From Actinomyces gaoshouyii (GTDB taxonomy: Bacteria > Actinomycetota > Actinomycetes > Actinomycetales > Actinomycetaceae): 64,000 nucleotides of DNA. Location: positions 186,001 to 250,000 of the forward strand of contig NZ_MVIV01000001.1 in the NCBI RefSeq assembly GCF_002072175.1. Reading direction: 5' to 3'. The notes under the pieces were generated by a model. The model made no database searches and was not told the DNA's origin. It saw only the letters and a list, made by a program, of their open reading frames with translations. Shown in pieces: positions 20,795 to 29,283 of the stretch (the stretch's first letter is position 1; each line of letters begins with the position of its first letter). A program made the position numbers and the translations under genes.

Positions 20795-21049
20795 GTGATG
20801 AGCCTACGGATCCACCGGGGCGGATGTTCGGGACCCTTGGACCCAGAACGTCAGATCATCCGCCCGACCGCGTGTTTCCAGGCGAAACTCAGGACGATTC
20901 GTCGCCATGGGGCCCCGATCGCCCCGGCGGAGGGGACCCGATCAACGCCGGAGGCGCTCAGCATTTCGTCACGCCCGCATAAAGGAAATAGTGATGGAAA
21001 TCCTATCTGACGGCGGCCCTGGGCGACGCAGGAGGACGATTCGAGCCGG

Positions 21050-21670
21050 TCAGACCGCTTCCGAGCCCACGGGGCCGATGCCCGCGGTGCGGTCAGCGCC
21101 GCCGGTGGTCTGATGACCGGGCCCGCTGAGCGCCAGGCGCATGACGACGGCGTCCTCGGTGGGGGCGGAGTAGTAGCGGCGGCGCCGACCGACCGGCGTG
21201 AAGCCCCGCGAGAGGTAGAGCGCCTGGGCGGCGTCGTTGGAGGCGCGGACCTCGAGCAGGACGGCGCCGCAACCGGCGCCCCGCGCCCGGTCGATCAGGT
21301 GGGCGAGCATGGCCCGGGCCAGGCCGAGGCGCCGGGCGCGCGCCGCCGTGGCGATGGTGAGCAGGTCGGCGTCACCCCGGCCGTCCCCGATCCAGAGCCC
21401 CGCGTAACCCAGGATCGCGCCCGAGCCGTCGGCGCCGTCGGCGCTTTCCGCGCTATCAGCCCGATCAGCGGCGTCCTCGACGACGATGTAGTGGCGGTCG
21501 GCCCCCTGGCCCTGACTGGCGGCGAGCTCGGCGCTCAGCAGCGCCGGGCTCCAGGCCTCGCCCCCGAAGAGCTCGGCCTCGAGGGCGGCGACGGCGTCGA
21601 GGTCGCCGGCGCGCATCTCGCGCAGGCGCGCGCCGGTGGGCGTGAGGCGCTCCACGGATCCGGAGAGCAT
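21050..21670 (-). CDS. rimI: GNAT-family ribosomal-protein N-acetyltransferase RimI
   Basis: Acetylates the N-terminal alanine of ribosomal protein S18 in model organisms. The 206-residue protein has the GNAT fold: LREMRAGDLDAVAALEAELF, then the acetyl-CoA loop region TAARARRLGLARAMLAHLID, and LEVRASNDAAQALYLSRGFTPVG. An acidic low-complexity insert sits near residues 68-85, and a 25-residue Gly-rich tail extends past the fold. The start at 21670 lies 14 bp after the tsaB stop. Part of the tsaE-tsaB-rimI group. Confidence 0.88.
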   Translation of the reverse strand: MLSGSVERLTPTGARLREMRAGDLDAVAALEAELFGGEAWSPALLSAELAASQGQGADRHYIVVEDAADRADSAESADGADGSGAILGYAGLWIGDGRGDADLLTIATAARARRLGLARAMLAHLIDRARGAGCGAVLLEVRASNDAAQALYLSRGFTPVGRRRRYYSAPTEDAVVMRLALSGPGHQTTGGADRTAGIGPVGSEAV

Positions 21671-21684
21671 CTGGGCGCGCGGGC

Positions 21685-22431
21685 TCAGCCCGCGAGGGCG
21701 CGCTTGCGGCCGGTCGGCACCTGGGCGTCCGCCAGGCGCAGGTAGAGGGGCTCCGTGGCGAGCTCCTCCCCCCGGGCGAGGCGGGCCAGCGCGATGCGGG
21801 CCTGCGCCCGGGCGCTGCCGGAGGCCGGGGCGAGCACGGGGCGGCCGTCGGCGATCTCGGGGTAGAGGACGCAACCCGAGCCGGCGGGAACGGCGGCGGG
21901 GCCGAGCTCGGCCAGGCGCTCGGCGGCGGCCAGCGGGGTGGTGACCGCGGGAGCCGTGAGGGGCTCGACGTCGTCGGCGCCCCGGGCGCGGTAGGCCGCG
22001 CAATAGACCTCCTTGCGGCGCGCGTCCGTGGCCACGAGGACGGTCGCGGCATCGGCCGCCTCGCACCCGTTCTCGGCGGCGATCTCGTCGAGGGCCTGGC
22101 GGGCGACGGCGTCGAGGCTCGGGACTCCGCGCGCGGGGATGGAGCGGGCGCGGGCAAGGGCGCGGGCGGTGACGAGGCCGGCGCGCAGGCCGGTGAAGGG
22201 CGCGGGGCCGGTGGCGACGACGACGGCGTCGAGCGGGGCGCCGTCATCGGGGGCCGCGAGGGCGGCGGCGAGCATCGGCCCGAGCGACTCGGCGTGACGC
22301 CGGGAGTCCTCCTGCGCCTGGGCCGACAGGATCCTCAGGGCGCGCGGGGCGCCGTCGGCGGGGGCGCCGGGATCGGCGTCGCACAGGAGGAGCTGGGTTC
22401 CGAGGGATGAGTCGATGGAGAGGATGCGCAC
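21685..22431 (-). CDS. tsaB: tRNA threonylcarbamoyladenosine biosynthesis protein TsaB
   Basis: Non-catalytic ASKHA-fold partner that forms the t6A complex with TsaD and TsaE. The 248-residue protein begins MRILSIDSSLGTQLLL (GTG start) and contains ATGPAPFTGLRAGLVTARALA, the family signature, and DARRKEVYCAAYR. The C-terminal part is shortened and Ala-rich. It lies in a same-strand cluster with rimI downstream and a membrane-protein gene upstream. Confidence 0.93.
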   Translation of the reverse strand: MRILSIDSSLGTQLLLCDADPGAPADGAPRALRILSAQAQEDSRRHAESLGPMLAAALAAPDDGAPLDAVVVATGPAPFTGLRAGLVTARALARARSIPARGVPSLDAVARQALDEIAAENGCEAADAATVLVATDARRKEVYCAAYRARGADDVEPLTAPAVTTPLAAAERLAELGPAAVPAGSGCVLYPEIADGRPVLAPASGSARAQARIALARLARGEELATEPLYLRLADAQVPTGRKRALAG

Positions 22432-22455
22432 AGGGCGAGCCTATCCCCGCGCCCG

Positions 22456-23445
22456 TCAGGGCTGCTCGGGCGTCCTGGCCATCTCGGGCGTCTTGGTGGT
22501 CTCCGGGGCGCCGTCGTGCTGCTTGGCGGGGGCCCGGTCCGGGCGGACGGGTTCGGCCGCCCTCCACGGCCTGCTCCTGGCAGGGGGCCTCGCGGGGGAG
22601 AGGATCCGTCGCTCCCGGCGCACGGTGATGATGATGAGGAGCAGGCCGATGACCACGGCGGCGGCCACCTGCGCCTGCTGGTCCGGACTGAGCGAGGAGT
22701 CCTCGGCCTTGCCGATGACCGGGGCGGGGGACGTCGTATGGGAGCGCTGGAGGATGGCCGCGGAGTAGTCGCGCAGGGAGATGGGGCCGGCGAGCACCGC
22801 CTGGGCGCCGTGGGAGGCCGCCCGGACCCGACCGCCCGAGACCAGGTACCAGTCGGTGGAGTGCCCGAGGACGATGATCGCGCCCTGGGCGTCCGAGGGG
22901 AGCGCCTGGGAGGCGGCGTCGGCGATGGTCCGGGCAGAGGCGGCCTCCACGAGCGCGGCGGCGAGAAGACCGTCCTCGATGGCGGTCCCCTGGGCCGTGG
23001 AGGCGGTGACGATGACGGCGATGGCGCCGACGGGGTCGCCGTCGACCAGGACGGGCGCGGCCCAGAGGGCGGCGGCCGGCAGCGGGGCCTCCGGCGCGCT
23101 GCCGTCGAGGAAGCCGGTGGACCAGCGGTGGGCCTGGACGGGCTCGCCCAGTGCCGCCCGGCCGTCGGCCGCAGCGAAGCTGGAGGCCAGGGATGGCCCT
23201 TGAGCCCGGAGCCAGGCGCGCGCAATGCCATCGTCCCCGGGGGCGGGGTCTGCGGCGGCGTGCGGGTCCAGGACCGTTGAGAGGGACGAGGAGGAGGTGG
23301 GGGCCACGGGTGCCGTCGGGCGCACGGGCGGTGCGGGTGATGCGGCGGCCCTGGGGACGATGAGGAGGCGCGAGGCGGCGAGCGGCGCGAGGGCGATGAG
23401 CACCGGGAGCGCTGAGAGCGCCAGGAGGCGGAGGACCCCGCGCAT
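22456..23445 (-). CDS. Bitopic membrane protein of unknown function between tsaE and tsaB
   Basis: No family was recognised. The 329-residue protein has an N-terminal signal anchor (about 7-33), an Ala/Pro-rich outer region of about 190 residues, one membrane segment near 245-267 (VAAAVVIGLLLIIITV), and a short basic Pro-rich cytoplasmic tail. The outer part includes WAAPVLVDGDPVGAIAVIV, weakly like sensor (Cache-type) domains. The ATG overlaps the tsaE stop by 1 bp (TGATG), so it is translationally coupled to tsaE even though tRNA modification needs no membrane protein. Confidence 0.75.
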   Translation of the reverse strand: MRGVLRLLALSALPVLIALAPLAASRLLIVPRAAASPAPPVRPTAPVAPTSSSSLSTVLDPHAAADPAPGDDGIARAWLRAQGPSLASSFAAADGRAALGEPVQAHRWSTGFLDGSAPEAPLPAAALWAAPVLVDGDPVGAIAVIVTASTAQGTAIEDGLLAAALVEAASARTIADAASQALPSDAQGAIIVLGHSTDWYLVSGGRVRAASHGAQAVLAGPISLRDYSAAILQRSHTTSPAPVIGKAEDSSLSPDQQAQVAAAVVIGLLLIIITVRRERRILSPARPPARSRPWRAAEPVRPDRAPAKQHDGAPETTKTPEMARTPEQP

Positions 23446-24044
23446 CAGCCGACCAGCGCGCCGAGGTCCACGTCGGCCCAGCGCCGCCCGCGAGCCTGAA
23501 TCGTGATGGCGCGGCACCCGTCGTCGACGCCGTCGAGGTCGAGGACCGGATGGGCTGCGGGATCGACGGGACTGGCGGCGGGATGAGCGGGCGCGCCATG
23601 GCCATCATCGGCCGCGCCCCCCGGAGCGGGGAGGCCTCCATGGGGGCGGTCGACGGAGATCTCGAGGCGGTCCTCGGCGAGGCCCTCGACCTTGTCCCGC
23701 CCCCACTCGACGAGGGTGACCGAGCGCTCCATGGAGGAGTCGAGGTCGAGGGCATCGACCTCCTCGAGACTGGACAGCCGGTAGGCGTCGACGTGGATGA
23801 GGTCCGGGCCGTCCCCGAGGGCGGGGTGGGCGCGGGCGATGATGAAGGTGGGCGAGGAGAGGCGGCCGCGCACATCCATGGCGGCGCCGATCCCCTGGGC
23901 GAGGGTGGTCTTGCCCGCGCCGAGCCCGCCGGTGAGGAGCACGAGGTCACCGGCTCGGAGCAGGGCCGCGAGGCGCGCACCGAGGGCGCGGGTGGCCTCC
24001 GCATCGGCCGTGCTCACCACGATCTGGCGCGGGCTGTCTGACAT
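23445..24044 (-). CDS. tsaE: tRNA threonylcarbamoyladenosine biosynthesis ATPase TsaE
   Basis: P-loop ATPase that recycles the TsaD-TsaB complex in t6A synthesis. The 199-residue protein has Walker A GGLGAGKTTLAQGIG near residue 39, the switch region SSPTFIIARAH, HVDAYRLSS and the Walker B-like LVEWGRDKVE. A Pro/Gly/His-rich insert at about 132-170 lengthens it beyond the usual 150-160 residues. It lies between alr and the unknown membrane-protein gene. Confidence 0.93.
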   Translation of the reverse strand: MSDSPRQIVVSTADAEATRALGARLAALLRAGDLVLLTGGLGAGKTTLAQGIGAAMDVRGRLSSPTFIIARAHPALGDGPDLIHVDAYRLSSLEEVDALDLDSSMERSVTLVEWGRDKVEGLAEDRLEISVDRPHGGLPAPGGAADDGHGAPAHPAASPVDPAAHPVLDLDGVDDGCRAITIQARGRRWADVDLGALVG

Positions 24045-24073
24045 CGCGGGTCCTCTCAGCTGGAAATGGCGGA

Positions 24074-25417
24074 TCAGACTCTATCCTCCCAGTCAACTCC
24101 CAGATAGATTCGGGGCACGCGCGCGCCGAGACGGGTGACGATCTCATAGTTGATGGTGCCGCATACGGCGGCCCACTCGTCCACCGTCGGGATGCACGCC
24201 GGATCAGCGCCATCGCCCCACAGGACGGCGGTGTCACCGGCCCGGGCCGGGGGTTCGCCCCCGGCGGGGCCATCGGCCCGGGCCGCGGGCCCGAGGTCGA
24301 TGACCACCTGGTCCATGCACACGCGGCCCACGATCCTGGTGCGGATCGGGGGCGGGACGGCGGCGTCGGCACTGACTGATGAGCCGACCGGGGAGGGGAT
24401 CACCGTGACGGGGGCGCCGGAGGCCGCGCGCGGGATGCCGTCGGCGTAGCCGAGGGGGACCAGGCCGACCCAGCGGCTGGTGGGAGCGGTCCAAGTACCA
24501 CCGTAGGAGACCGCTTGACCTGCGGGGATGCGCTTGACGAGCGCCAGGGGGGCTTCCAGGCGCATGGTGGGGCGCAGCCCGAGCTCGGCGCTGGTGGCGA
24601 CGGCCGGGTCGGGTGAGAGCCCGTAGAGCCCGATGCCCGCGCGCACGAGGTCGAGGCGCGCGTCGGGGTGCCAGAGCAGCCCGCCAGTGGCCGCGAGATG
24701 GCGGACGACCGGCGCGAGCCCAACCGCGGTGACGCCGGCGTCGGCGGCTCGGAAGCGGGCCAGGTGGTCCTCGGTGGAACCGGAGTCGGGCTCATCGGCG
24801 CGCGAGAGGTGGGACCACAGGCCGACGACGGCGAGGCTCCCGGCGCGCTCGGCCCCGACGAGGGCGGAGGCCAGCGCGGGGAGCTCGCCGTCGGTCGTGC
24901 CGGCGCGGGACATGCCGGTATCGACCTTGAGGTGGACGCGGGCGGCGCGCCCCTCGGCGTCGGCGGCGGCCGCGATGGCGCGGGCCTGGTCGGGGGTGGA
25001 CACGGAGAGGTCGAGGTCTGCGGCGATCGCTGCGCGCAGGGGGGAGCCCGGGGCTGCGGCGTCCTCGGGGGTGAGGACGGGGGCGAGCCAGGTGAGGATG
25101 CGCGGCGCATCCGGCGTCGGCAGTAAGCGGAGAGCAGGGGCGGGGCGCGCGATGCCCGTGGCGTCGAGGAGGGAGCGCAGGTGGAGGGCCTCGGCGAGCT
25201 GGGCGACGCCGAGCCAGGCGGCGCCGGCGCCGAGGCAGGCGCGCGCGACGGGCTCCAGGCCGTGCCCATAGGCATCGGCTTTGACGACAGCCATCCAGGC
25301 AGTGCCGGCGGCCCGGGCGAGGACGGCGGCGTTGTGGGCGATGGCGCCGAGGTCGATAACGGCCCGGGAGGTGGTGGCCGGGATCGGCGGTGCAGTGGAA
25401 GGTGTTGTCGCGCTCAC
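24074..25417 (-). CDS. alr: Alanine racemase
   Basis: PLP enzyme producing D-alanine for peptidoglycan. The PLP lysine is Lys46 in VVKADAYGHG, and the catalytic tyrosine lies in AVSYGGTW. KVDTGMSRAG and the C-terminal MDQVVIDLG are also present. At 447 residues it is longer than the usual 370-390, with small Ala/Gly-rich inserts (for example near residue 345). The GTG at 25417 gives a normal N-terminus; the frame continues upstream through the repeat at 25468-25537, which is not expected to be translated as Alr. Confidence 0.95.
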   Translation of the reverse strand: MSATTPSTAPPIPATTSRAVIDLGAIAHNAAVLARAAGTAWMAVVKADAYGHGLEPVARACLGAGAAWLGVAQLAEALHLRSLLDATGIARPAPALRLLPTPDAPRILTWLAPVLTPEDAAAPGSPLRAAIAADLDLSVSTPDQARAIAAAADAEGRAARVHLKVDTGMSRAGTTDGELPALASALVGAERAGSLAVVGLWSHLSRADEPDSGSTEDHLARFRAADAGVTAVGLAPVVRHLAATGGLLWHPDARLDLVRAGIGLYGLSPDPAVATSAELGLRPTMRLEAPLALVKRIPAGQAVSYGGTWTAPTSRWVGLVPLGYADGIPRAASGAPVTVIPSPVGSSVSADAAVPPPIRTRIVGRVCMDQVVIDLGPAARADGPAGGEPPARAGDTAVLWGDGADPACIPTVDEWAAVCGTINYEIVTRLGARVPRIYLGVDWEDRV

Positions 25418-25467
25418 GCCGCGATTCTCCCACTGACCCGCCCCCGCCCCCTCCTTCTCCCTTTCAT

Positions 25468-25537
25468 CGAGACCGGTCGAAATTAGGAGCGAGACCGGTC
25501 TGCGGACCGGTCTCGCTCCTAATTTCGACCGGTCTCG
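25468..25537. repeat. ACCGGT repeat locus 2: 33-bp inverted repeat with 4-nt loop
   Basis: Arms 25468-25500 and 25505-25537 are perfectly complementary around TGCG. ACCGGT boxes start at 25472, 25494, 25506 and 25528 (spacings 22, 12, 22), as at locus 1, with one paired change (AATTAGG for AAATAGG in both arms). The compensating change in the two arms suggests the palindrome is maintained. It contains the stop codon of nnrD and lies 51 bp before the alr start. Confidence 0.9.
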
Positions 25538-27246
25538 GCGAGAGAGGCGGGCTGGTCGTGCGGGAGCGCCTGGGCGCGGAGGCGCTGGCGGGCGCAAGAG
25601 AGGTGATCGGCGACGTCGAGTGCCGCAATGGGGCGGCCCTCGTGCCCCCGCCCCAGCGCCTGCCCGCTGGCCAGGCGGCCGGCGTCGGCATGGAGGCGCA
25701 CGGACGCGGCGGCCGCGAGCGCGACCGCGTCCTCCAGGAGCAGGCCCGCCGCACCGATGCTGAGCTCACCGCGCTGGTGGCCCTCAGCGCGCTCGCGATC
25801 GGCGCGCACGGCCGCGAGCACCGCCCCGAGGGCGCCCGCGAGGACGTCCCCGCTGCCCGCAGTCGCCAACCAGCCCGGCCCGGCGTCGAGCGAGAGCACA
25901 GGCCCGCCACCGGGGCGCGCGATGAGCGCGGGCACGGCTTTGAGGATCACCGTTGCCCCGGTCGCCCCGGCGAGCCCGCGCGCGGCCGAAGCGGGGGCGG
26001 CCTCGACCTCCTCGCGCGTCGCCGGCAGCCCGAGGCCGCTGAGGAGAGCGGCGGCCTCGCCCGCATGAGGCGTGAGGACATGCTCTGGGCCGCAGATGAG
26101 CCCCTCGCCGAGAAGGTCGGGCAGGAGTGGGAGCGCCCCGGCGTCGATCACCGCCCACTGGCCCTCGCCGCTCCCCCGGCGCAGCGCGGCGCGCAAGGCG
26201 CCGCGCAGTTCCTCGGCCCGGGGCTGATCGGCGCGATGAGTGCCGGGACCGACGACGATCGCCTGGCACCGCCCAATCGCCGGGACCGCCTCGGGGCGGG
26301 AGGCGAGGACGAGGTCGACGGCACGCCGGGGCGCCTGGATCCGGGCCATGCCGACCCCTGCTCGGATGGCGCCGCTGACGGCGAGGACCGCGGCCCCGGG
26401 ATAGGCCTCACTGCCCGCATGGAGGCCGACGACGCCGCGCGTGTACTTGTGGTCGGTGGCGCCGGGGGCGCGCAGGAGCGCGGCGAGCAGCGCCGGATCG
26501 GGAACCGAGGCGAGAGGCTCGCTCCCAGTCGGCACCGGCAATCCGAGATCGACGACGTCCACGCGCCCGCTCAGGGGTGCCGCGGGCGGCAGGAGGTGGG
26601 CGCCGCGCGGGCAGGTGAAGGTGACGGTGCGATCGGCGGCGAGCACGGGCCCCGGCAGGGAGCCGTCGTCCACGCCGACGCCGGACGGGACGTCGACGGC
26701 GAGGACGCGGAACGCCCGTTCCCCGGGCGCGCCCGCGGCGATGAGGGGCGCGATGAGCGCGGCGGCGCGCGGGCGCAGGGGCCCGCTGGCGCCGATGCCG
26801 GTCAGTCCGTCGATGATGAGATCGGCCGCGGCGCCGCCGAGGACGGGTGAGGGGGCGGGAGCGTCCGCGACCGCGACCCCGGCGGCGCGGGCCTCGCTCA
26901 GCGCCGCCCCATGCGGGTGGTCGGTGGCCGGCCGGGCCTCCACGCGGGCGCCACGGCGGGCGAGGAGGGCCCCGGCGAGGAGGGCGTCGCCTCCGTTGCG
27001 CCCACCGCCGACCAGGACGAGGACTCGGCTGCCGGCGACCGAGCCGCGCAACTCGCGCAGCTCGGCGAGGCAGGCGCCGGCGACAGCGCGGGCGGCCCGC
27101 CGCATGTACTGGTCGGTGCCTGCGGTCAGCGGCGCCTCGGCCCGGGCGATGGCCCGGGCCGGGTAGGCGGCGCGGCGGGCGAGCGTGGGGGTCGCTGCAC
27201 ACTCGGCGGCTTCGAGGACGCGGGCGTCGCTCATGGCGGTGGGCAT
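25519..27246 (-). CDS. nnrD: Bifunctional NAD(P)H-hydrate epimerase/dehydratase
   Basis: Repairs hydrated NAD(P)H. An N-terminal epimerase (YjeF_N, about 1-210, with VGGGRNGGDALLAG) is fused to a C-terminal ADP/ATP-dependent dehydratase (about 225-545, with VGPGTH, LTPHAGEAAALL and TAGSGDVLAGALG). The last residues, AETGRN and the TAG stop, are read from the palindromic repeat at 25468-25537. The start is uncertain: GTG 27258 overlapping the glmS stop, ATG 27246 (chosen; GAGGGGGCGG just upstream) or ATG 27234. No acpS was found between glmS and this gene, where many actinobacteria have it. Confidence 0.9.
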   Translation of the reverse strand: MPTAMSDARVLEAAECAATPTLARRAAYPARAIARAEAPLTAGTDQYMRRAARAVAGACLAELRELRGSVAGSRVLVLVGGGRNGGDALLAGALLARRGARVEARPATDHPHGAALSEARAAGVAVADAPAPSPVLGGAAADLIIDGLTGIGASGPLRPRAAALIAPLIAAGAPGERAFRVLAVDVPSGVGVDDGSLPGPVLAADRTVTFTCPRGAHLLPPAAPLSGRVDVVDLGLPVPTGSEPLASVPDPALLAALLRAPGATDHKYTRGVVGLHAGSEAYPGAAVLAVSGAIRAGVGMARIQAPRRAVDLVLASRPEAVPAIGRCQAIVVGPGTHRADQPRAEELRGALRAALRRGSGEGQWAVIDAGALPLLPDLLGEGLICGPEHVLTPHAGEAAALLSGLGLPATREEVEAAPASAARGLAGATGATVILKAVPALIARPGGGPVLSLDAGPGWLATAGSGDVLAGALGAVLAAVRADRERAEGHQRGELSIGAAGLLLEDAVALAAAASVRLHADAGRLASGQALGRGHEGRPIAALDVADHLSCARQRLRAQALPHDQPASLAETGRN

Positions 27247-27254
27247 CCGCCCCC

Positions 27255-29180
27255 TCACTCCACGGTGACGGACTTGGCCAGGTTCCTGGGCTGGTCGATG
27301 TCCAGTCCCTTGGCGCCCGCGAGCGCGGCGGCGAAGATCTGCAGCGGGACGACGGTGAGCAGCGGCGCCATGAGGGTGGGAGCGGCGGGGATGCGGATGA
27401 TGTGCTCGGCGAAGGCGTCAACGGCGTCGTCCCCCTCCTCGGCCACCACGATGGTGCGCGCGCCGCGAGCGCGGATCTCCTGGACGTTGGACAGGACCTT
27501 GTCGTGCAGGATGGGGCGGCGGGGGGTGGGCACGATGACGAAGACCGGCAGCCCCTCCTCCACGAGCGCGATGGGCCCGTGCTTGAGCTCTCCCGCCGCG
27601 AAGCCCTCGGCATGGACGTAGGCGAGCTCCTTGAGCTTGAGCGCGCCCTCGAGCGCCACCGGGAATCCCACATGGCGGCCCAGGAACAGGAAGGAGGAGC
27701 GATCCGCGAGCTCGGCGCCCAGCGCCCGCACGACGCTCTGCTGCTCATCGAGGATCCACTGGACCTTATCGGGCATCTCGCCGAGCTTGGCGAGGTAGTC
27801 GGCAACCTCCTCGGGCCACTTGTTGCCGCGCAGCTGGGCGAGGTAGAGGCCCAGCAGGTAGCAGGCGGTGATCTGGGCGAGGAAGGCCTTGGTCGAGGCG
27901 ACGGCGACCTCCGGGCCGGCGTGCGTGTAGAGCACGGCGTCAGCCTCGCGGGCAATGGTCGAGCCGTAGGCGTTGACGATGGCCAGGACCTTGCTGCCCT
28001 GCTCGCGGGCGTGGCGGACGGCCTGGATGGTGTCCATGGTCTCCCCGGACTGGGAGATCGCCACGGTGAGGGTCTTCTCGCTCACGACGGCGTCGCGGTA
28101 GCGGAACTCGTGGGCGAGCTCGATCTCCACCGGCACGCGGCACCAGTGCTCGATGGCGTACTTCGCGACGTGCCCGGCGTAGGCGGCGGTGCCGCAGGCG
28201 ACGACGATGATCTTGTCGACGCTGCGCAGGACGGCGGGGTCGATGCGCATCTCGTCGAGCTGGATCTCGCCGCGCTCGTCGACGCGCCCCAGCAGGGTGT
28301 CTGCGACGGCGGCGGGCTGATCGTGGATCTCCTTGTCCATGAAGGTCTCGTAGCCGCCCTTGACGGCCGCTGAGGCATCCCAGGAGACCTCCCAACCCTT
28401 GGGCTCCACGATGCAGCCGTCCTTGTCCCACACGGTGACCGAGTCGGGGCGCAGGAGGAGGATCTGGTCATCGCCGACCTCGGCGGCGCGGGAGGTGAAG
28501 GCCACGAAGGCGGCGACGTCGGAGCCCAGGAAGTTCTCGCCGTCGCCCAGGCCGATGACCAGCGGGCTGGAGCGGCGGGCGGCGACGATCGCCTCGGGCG
28601 CCAGGGAGGTGACGGCCAGGAGCGCGAAGGCGCCCTCGAGGCGCTCGGTGACAGCGCGCATGGACTCCACGAGGACCTGCGCGGGATCGGCCGAGGGATC
28701 GGCGGCGGTCGCCTCGGCCAGGCGGGCGGTGAAGTCCATGTCGAGGATGTGGGCGGCGATCTCGGTGTCCGTGTCGGACAGGAGCGCGCGGCCCGCCTCC
28801 TCGACCTCGGCGCGCAGGGCGCGGAAGTTCTCGATGATGCCGTTGTGGACGACGGCGATACTGCCGGCGCGGTGCGGGTGGGCGTTCTCCGTCGTCGGCC
28901 CGCCATGGGTGGCCCAGCGGGTGTGGCCGATGCCGGCGGTGGCCGGAGCCGGCGGCTCGGCCGCGATGGCGGCGCGGAGGTTCTCGAGCTTGCCCGCCGC
29001 CTTGGCGACCTGCAGCCCTGACGGGCCGACGAGGGCGACGCCGGCGGAGTCGTAGCCGCGGTACTCCAGGCGGCCCAGGCCGTCGAGGAGGACGCAGAGG
29101 GTGCGCCCCTCAACCTCGGGGGTCGCGGCGGAGGAGATGACGGGGGCGAGGGGGCGGACATGCCCGACGATTCCACACAT
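27255..29180 (-). CDS. glmS: Glutamine--fructose-6-phosphate aminotransferase (isomerizing)
   Basis: Makes glucosamine-6-phosphate, the entry to UDP-GlcNAc and the cell wall. The 641-residue protein starts MCGIVGHV with nucleophilic Cys2 of the glutaminase domain (1-260). It carries RWATHG, GIIENFRALR, and two SIS domains (VACGTAAYAGHVAKY; ISQSGETMDTIQA; LGRHVGFPVALEGALKLKE), ending in the typical DQPRNLAKSVTVE. No glmS ribozyme was recognised in the 103 bp upstream. Confidence 0.97.
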   Translation of the reverse strand: MCGIVGHVRPLAPVISSAATPEVEGRTLCVLLDGLGRLEYRGYDSAGVALVGPSGLQVAKAAGKLENLRAAIAAEPPAPATAGIGHTRWATHGGPTTENAHPHRAGSIAVVHNGIIENFRALRAEVEEAGRALLSDTDTEIAAHILDMDFTARLAEATAADPSADPAQVLVESMRAVTERLEGAFALLAVTSLAPEAIVAARRSSPLVIGLGDGENFLGSDVAAFVAFTSRAAEVGDDQILLLRPDSVTVWDKDGCIVEPKGWEVSWDASAAVKGGYETFMDKEIHDQPAAVADTLLGRVDERGEIQLDEMRIDPAVLRSVDKIIVVACGTAAYAGHVAKYAIEHWCRVPVEIELAHEFRYRDAVVSEKTLTVAISQSGETMDTIQAVRHAREQGSKVLAIVNAYGSTIAREADAVLYTHAGPEVAVASTKAFLAQITACYLLGLYLAQLRGNKWPEEVADYLAKLGEMPDKVQWILDEQQSVVRALGAELADRSSFLFLGRHVGFPVALEGALKLKELAYVHAEGFAAGELKHGPIALVEEGLPVFVIVPTPRRPILHDKVLSNVQEIRARGARTIVVAEEGDDAVDAFAEHIIRIPAAPTLMAPLLTVVPLQIFAAALAGAKGLDIDQPRNLAKSVTVE

Positions 29181-29283
29181 GGGGCGATCGAATCATGAGT
29201 GGAGGGCTCAGGAAAGCGCCATCCGCCGGGTCTTCTGTGATTCGCGGCAATCGACTGCGCGGACCTGCGCGTGATCTTGACGC

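Noticed and set aside
29181-29283. glmS ribozyme or other riboswitch upstream of glmS
   Set aside because: The region is only 103 bp, is shared with divergent coaA, and shows no ribozyme core sequence.
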